From the NCBI GenBank assembly GCA_002328415.1, contig DCXL01000003.1:211994-275993 (forward strand): DNA of 64,000 nt. The letters are read 5' to 3'. A program made the position numbers and the translations under genes. Source of the stretch: Micavibrio sp. UBA2137 (GTDB taxonomy: Bacteria; Pseudomonadota; Alphaproteobacteria; Micavibrionales; Micavibrionaceae). The notes beneath the pieces were generated by a model. The model saw nothing but the letters and a program-made list of their open reading frames with translations. It searched no databases and was not told where the DNA came from. The stretch's first letter is position 1. Each line of letters starts with the position of its first letter. Below are positions 61,754 through 64,000 of this stretch, piece after piece.

Positions 61754-62259
61754 AAACATTAATGCTTTTAACTGCTGCCGTCATGACTATCGGGATGGGA
61801 AGCGCACAAGCTGATAACAAAGATGATGAAATTCGACCACAACTTCAGAAAAAGTATGACCGTCGTCTGGAAGAAATGAAGGCTCTCGATACTAATGAGG
61901 ACGGTGTTCTTCAAGTAGAAGAACTTAAAGACAAGGCCCGCAATAAATTCGATACTTTAGATAAAAATAAAGACGGCATTATTTCAGAAAAAGAAAGGCA
62001 AGCAGGCATTAACACCTTCAAAAAGCAGAAGGACGAAACATATGGTCCCTTTGTCGATAAAAAAGCAAGGAAATTAGAAAATATGTACAAAAATGCGGAT
62101 GCTAATGACGATGGACAGGTTTCAAAAGAAGAATATGACGCCTATTTCGGCAAGCGTTATAACACCTATGACCGTGATGGAGATGGCATTATAACCGAAA
62201 AGGAGTACCGAACGGATGTCGAAAAATTACCTAGTTCTTATAGAAAAGATATAAAATGA
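61750..62259 (+). CDS. Exported protein with four EF-hands
   Basis: 169 residues. Signal peptide MKTLMLLTAAVMTIGMGSAQA. Four Asp-rich EF-hand loops follow: DTNEDGVLQVEEL, DKNKDGIISEKER, DANDDGQVSKEEY and DRDGDGIITEKEY. It binds calcium or other divalent metals in the periplasm. It overlaps the czcA stop and the next gene start by 4 bases each (ATGA), so it is coupled in the same operon. Confidence 0.87.
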   Translation: MKTLMLLTAAVMTIGMGSAQADNKDDEIRPQLQKKYDRRLEEMKALDTNEDGVLQVEELKDKARNKFDTLDKNKDGIISEKERQAGINTFKKQKDETYGPFVDKKARKLENMYKNADANDDGQVSKEEYDAYFGKRYNTYDRDGDGIITEKEYRTDVEKLPSSYRKDIK

Positions 62260-62657
62260 GCCATCATTTAAGTATGAGTAGAAACACAAGGCAAGAACAA
62301 GAACATACCCGTAGAGCTTCCCATCGCTTAGCGTCGTTGCGATCCGTTTGTATGATTGAGTCGAAAAATTATCCTATCGTTGACTGGTCAATGGATGGCG
62401 TTCAAATTGTCGCTGATCCCCGCATGTTTTCGCAGAATCAGAAATTAGAAATAATATTAAAGTTTAAGCTGCATCATTCAATTTTGGAAATTCCTTGTAA
62501 GGGTATAATTGTTCGCAAAGCTAATGATAGGCTTGGAGTAAAATTTGAGTCATTTGATAAGAACATTCGTCAACTTTTTCTGAAGGTAGTTGATGATTAT
62601 GTTGCTAACGAATTTGCCGAGTCTCAAACCATAAAAAACAAGGCCATCAAAAAATAA
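62256..62657 (+). CDS. PilZ domain protein
   Basis: 133 residues. The c-di-GMP binding signature is visible as RRASHR (about residue 19-24) and DWSMDGVQI, followed by a beta-barrel pattern (LEIPCKGIIVRKANDRLGVKFES). Its ligands and partners are unknown, and its position in a metal-resistance operon is unusual. Confidence 0.75.
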   Translation: MSHHLSMSRNTRQEQEHTRRASHRLASLRSVCMIESKNYPIVDWSMDGVQIVADPRMFSQNQKLEIILKFKLHHSILEIPCKGIIVRKANDRLGVKFESFDKNIRQLFLKVVDDYVANEFAESQTIKNKAIKK

Positions 62658-62658
62658 T

Positions 62659-63174
62659 ATGAAAGCCGTTATCTCTCAGTACCGCCATATCAATTTGGCG
62701 ATAAAGCTCGCTGTTTTGGTTATTGTTATAGACCGTCTCTCTGAACAGACCGTTTCACTGTATCTACAAAATTCAGAAGGGTTCGTAAAAATCACGCCGT
62801 TTTTCAATCTGGTCTGGACGGGCAATGATGGTATCAGTTTTGGGATGTTGCAGGGGCTTCCGTATGGTCAATGGCTGCTTTCATTCATGGCGCTCATCAT
62901 CACTGGCTTCTTCTTTATTTGGCTGCTAAGGACGAAATCACTATGGGTAGGCTGCGCTCTGGGGCTGCTTATCGGCGGCGCTTTAGGCAATACATTTGAA
63001 CGGCTGTATTATGGTTATGTGATAGATATCTTGGACTTCCATTTTGCCGGATATCACTGGCCAGCCTTTAATTTAACAGACAGTGCTATTTTTATAGGGG
63101 TATCATTGCTGATATATTATGAACTTAAAAGTCCCGAACATTCAAATAATAAAGGGAACAAAAATTATGGCTGA
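62659..63174 (+). CDS. lspA: Signal peptidase II paralogue (LspA)
   Basis: 171 residues with four membrane segments. Family blocks: GNDGISFGMLQG, GGALGNTFERL and GYVIDILDFH, then PAFNLTDSAIFIG. The two catalytic Asp residues are in VIDILDF and NLTDSAIF. The usual DR after GN is ER here. Such extra lspA copies are common in metal-resistance operons next to CDF or P-type ATPase genes. It cleaves lipoprotein signal peptides. Confidence 0.85.
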   Translation: MKAVISQYRHINLAIKLAVLVIVIDRLSEQTVSLYLQNSEGFVKITPFFNLVWTGNDGISFGMLQGLPYGQWLLSFMALIITGFFFIWLLRTKSLWVGCALGLLIGGALGNTFERLYYGYVIDILDFHFAGYHWPAFNLTDSAIFIGVSLLIYYELKSPEHSNNKGNKNYG

Positions 63175-63790
63175 TAATTGTGGCGACTCATGTGGCAATC
63201 AAAATTTTGATGGTATGACACAAACGTATAAACGCATCCTTTGGATTATTGTTGCAATTAATGGCGTGATGTTCTGTGTTGAGATTATTGCAGGATTTTT
63301 AGCTGACTCTACAGCGCTAAAAGCCGATGCCCTTGATTTTCTGGGAGACACTGCAACCTATGGAATCACACTCTTGGTTTTAGGAAAATCGTTGGAATTA
63401 AGAGCTAAAGCGGCTTTGTTAAAAGGTTTAAGCCTTGGAGCAATGGCTTTATTTGTTTTGTGTTTTACGCTTTATCGCACAATTGTAATCGGAGAGCCGG
63501 AGCCGATGACAATGAGCGGTATCGGTGTTCTCGCATTCATTGCCAATATGATTAGTGTCTTTTTGCTTTTAAAATATCGTGAAGGCGACTCCAATATAAA
63601 ATCGGTTTGGTTGTGTAGCCGAAATGATGCAATAGGTAATATAGCTGTAATTTTGGCAGGTTTAGGTGTTTTTGCAAGCGGCACGGTATGGCCCGATATT
63701 GTCGTTGCATTTATTATTGCAGGGTTATTTATGCATTCCTCGGTCAAAATCATTTTACAAGCCCGCAAAGAATTACCCGCAAAGAATTAA
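63167..63790 (+). CDS. Cation diffusion facilitator-family transporter
   Basis: 207 residues from the ATG at 63167 (AAGGGAA upstream). The N-terminal CGDSCGNQ motif is followed by six membrane segments with ADSTALKADALDFLGDTATYG, the CDF metal-site block (the second Asp-x3-Asp pair is CSRNDAIGNIAVI). A C-terminal cytosolic domain is nearly absent, so it is a compact member. It would export Zn/Cd/Co from the cytoplasm. The start overlaps lspA by 8 bases. Confidence 0.88.
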   Translation: MADNCGDSCGNQNFDGMTQTYKRILWIIVAINGVMFCVEIIAGFLADSTALKADALDFLGDTATYGITLLVLGKSLELRAKAALLKGLSLGAMALFVLCFTLYRTIVIGEPEPMTMSGIGVLAFIANMISVFLLLKYREGDSNIKSVWLCSRNDAIGNIAVILAGLGVFASGTVWPDIVVAFIIAGLFMHSSVKIILQARKELPAKN

Positions 63791-63806
63791 AAGAGAGTAG
63801 AAGTTA

Positions 63807-64000
63807 ATGGGACATGGACATTCACACAAAGACAAGAAAAGCGAGATCAAAAATGGCAATGACCATGTCCATGGTGGACTTTTCGTTGCTCGTAGTGAAT
63901 TGATCTTTGCTATTTTGAGTGGTGTATTTCTTTCAAGTGGATGGTTGCTGGAAACTTTTACAGAATTTTCTGACGGGATATCTTTGCTGTTCTATATCAC
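63807..64000 (+). CDS. Heavy-metal P-type ATPase, N-terminal fragment
   Basis: 64 codons from the ATG at 63807 run off the window. The protein starts with a His-rich stretch (MGHGHSHKDKK, HVHGG), then the first membrane helix (LIFAILSGVFLSSGWLLE). This start is typical of Zn/Cd/Pb P1B-type ATPases that lack an N-terminal HMA domain. The catalytic DKTGT motif lies outside the window, so the assignment is tentative. Confidence 0.55.
   Translation, partial: MGHGHSHKDKKSEIKNGNDHVHGGLFVARSELIFAILSGVFLSSGWLLETFTEFSDGISLLFYI

Noticed and set aside
38506..64000. Right attachment repeat of tRNA-Lys
   Set aside because: No second copy of the tRNA-Lys 3' end was seen by eye; it may lie outside the window.
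1..64000. CRISPR array, rRNA genes or insertion sequences
   Set aside because: No regularly spaced repeats, ribosomal RNA sequence or transposase was seen anywhere in the window.

Overview
The window is a stretch of an alphaproteobacterial chromosome of moderate GC content. The class assignment rests on a HemA-type 5-aminolevulinate synthase (C4 haem pathway), an NDUFAF5-like methyltransferase next to gloB, comF and grxC, a glutathione-dependent formaldehyde pair (adhC-fghA), an ExoD-type membrane protein, and typical alphaproteobacterial GyrA, UvrA and SSB sequences. I cannot assign a genus. No rRNA, CRISPR array or insertion sequence was seen.

Layout. Positions 1-17.5 kb are core-like: gloB (partial), two methyltransferases, comF, a UbiH-type monooxygenase, grxC, a HerA-like ATPase, adhC-fghA, an exported KatG, an orphan HTH regulator, an esterase, an HNH endonuclease, several small membrane proteins (one is Pmp3), a membrane-anchored EEP phosphatase/nuclease, dsbB and exoD. 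A tRNA-Leu(CAA) at 17604-17689 is the attachment site of a compact AT-rich island of about 8.6 kb, bounded by an 18-bp direct repeat of the tRNA 3' end (17673-17690 and 26264-26281). The island holds a tyrosine integrase, a PutAbiC-like abortive-infection membrane protein, an XRE regulator, a secreted Rap1a-like protein, a stand-alone protein carrying motifs A, B and C of family-A polymerases, and a DUF4062-STAND NTPase. It looks like a small mobile defence island and is the most novel part of the window.

Positions 26.3-38.4 kb return to core genes: hemA, a malate/lactate dehydrogenase-like protein, unknown membrane and soluble proteins, uvrA, ssb, a DUF2059-like protein, gyrA and coaD. A tRNA-Lys(UUU) at 38430-38505 is followed by a second tyrosine integrase, an excisionase-like protein and small ORFs. 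From 41.4 kb to the window end there is a large metal-resistance region. Its first part is a copper/silver set: a CusCBA-type RND pump with a CusF-like protein, a DUF2231 protein, a MerR regulator with a recognisable operator, CopA, CopB, an APC permease, a K+-channel-like protein, a DUF305 protein and a glutaredoxin-MauE-like fusion. Its second part is a zinc/cobalt/cadmium-type set: a CzcCBA pump with duplicated His-rich leaders, an EF-hand protein, a PilZ protein, an LspA paralogue, a CDF transporter and the start of a P-type ATPase. No right-hand attachment repeat for tRNA-Lys was found, so this island probably continues past the window.

How the genes work together. The copper part would capture periplasmic Cu(I) (CusF-like, CopA oxidation, CopB) and export it through the trans-envelope pump under MerR control. 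The second part would export Zn/Cd/Co from the periplasm (Czc) and the cytoplasm (CDF, P-type ATPase). The core adhC-fghA pair oxidises formaldehyde via glutathione, and the exported KatG beside it would detoxify peroxide outside the cytoplasm.
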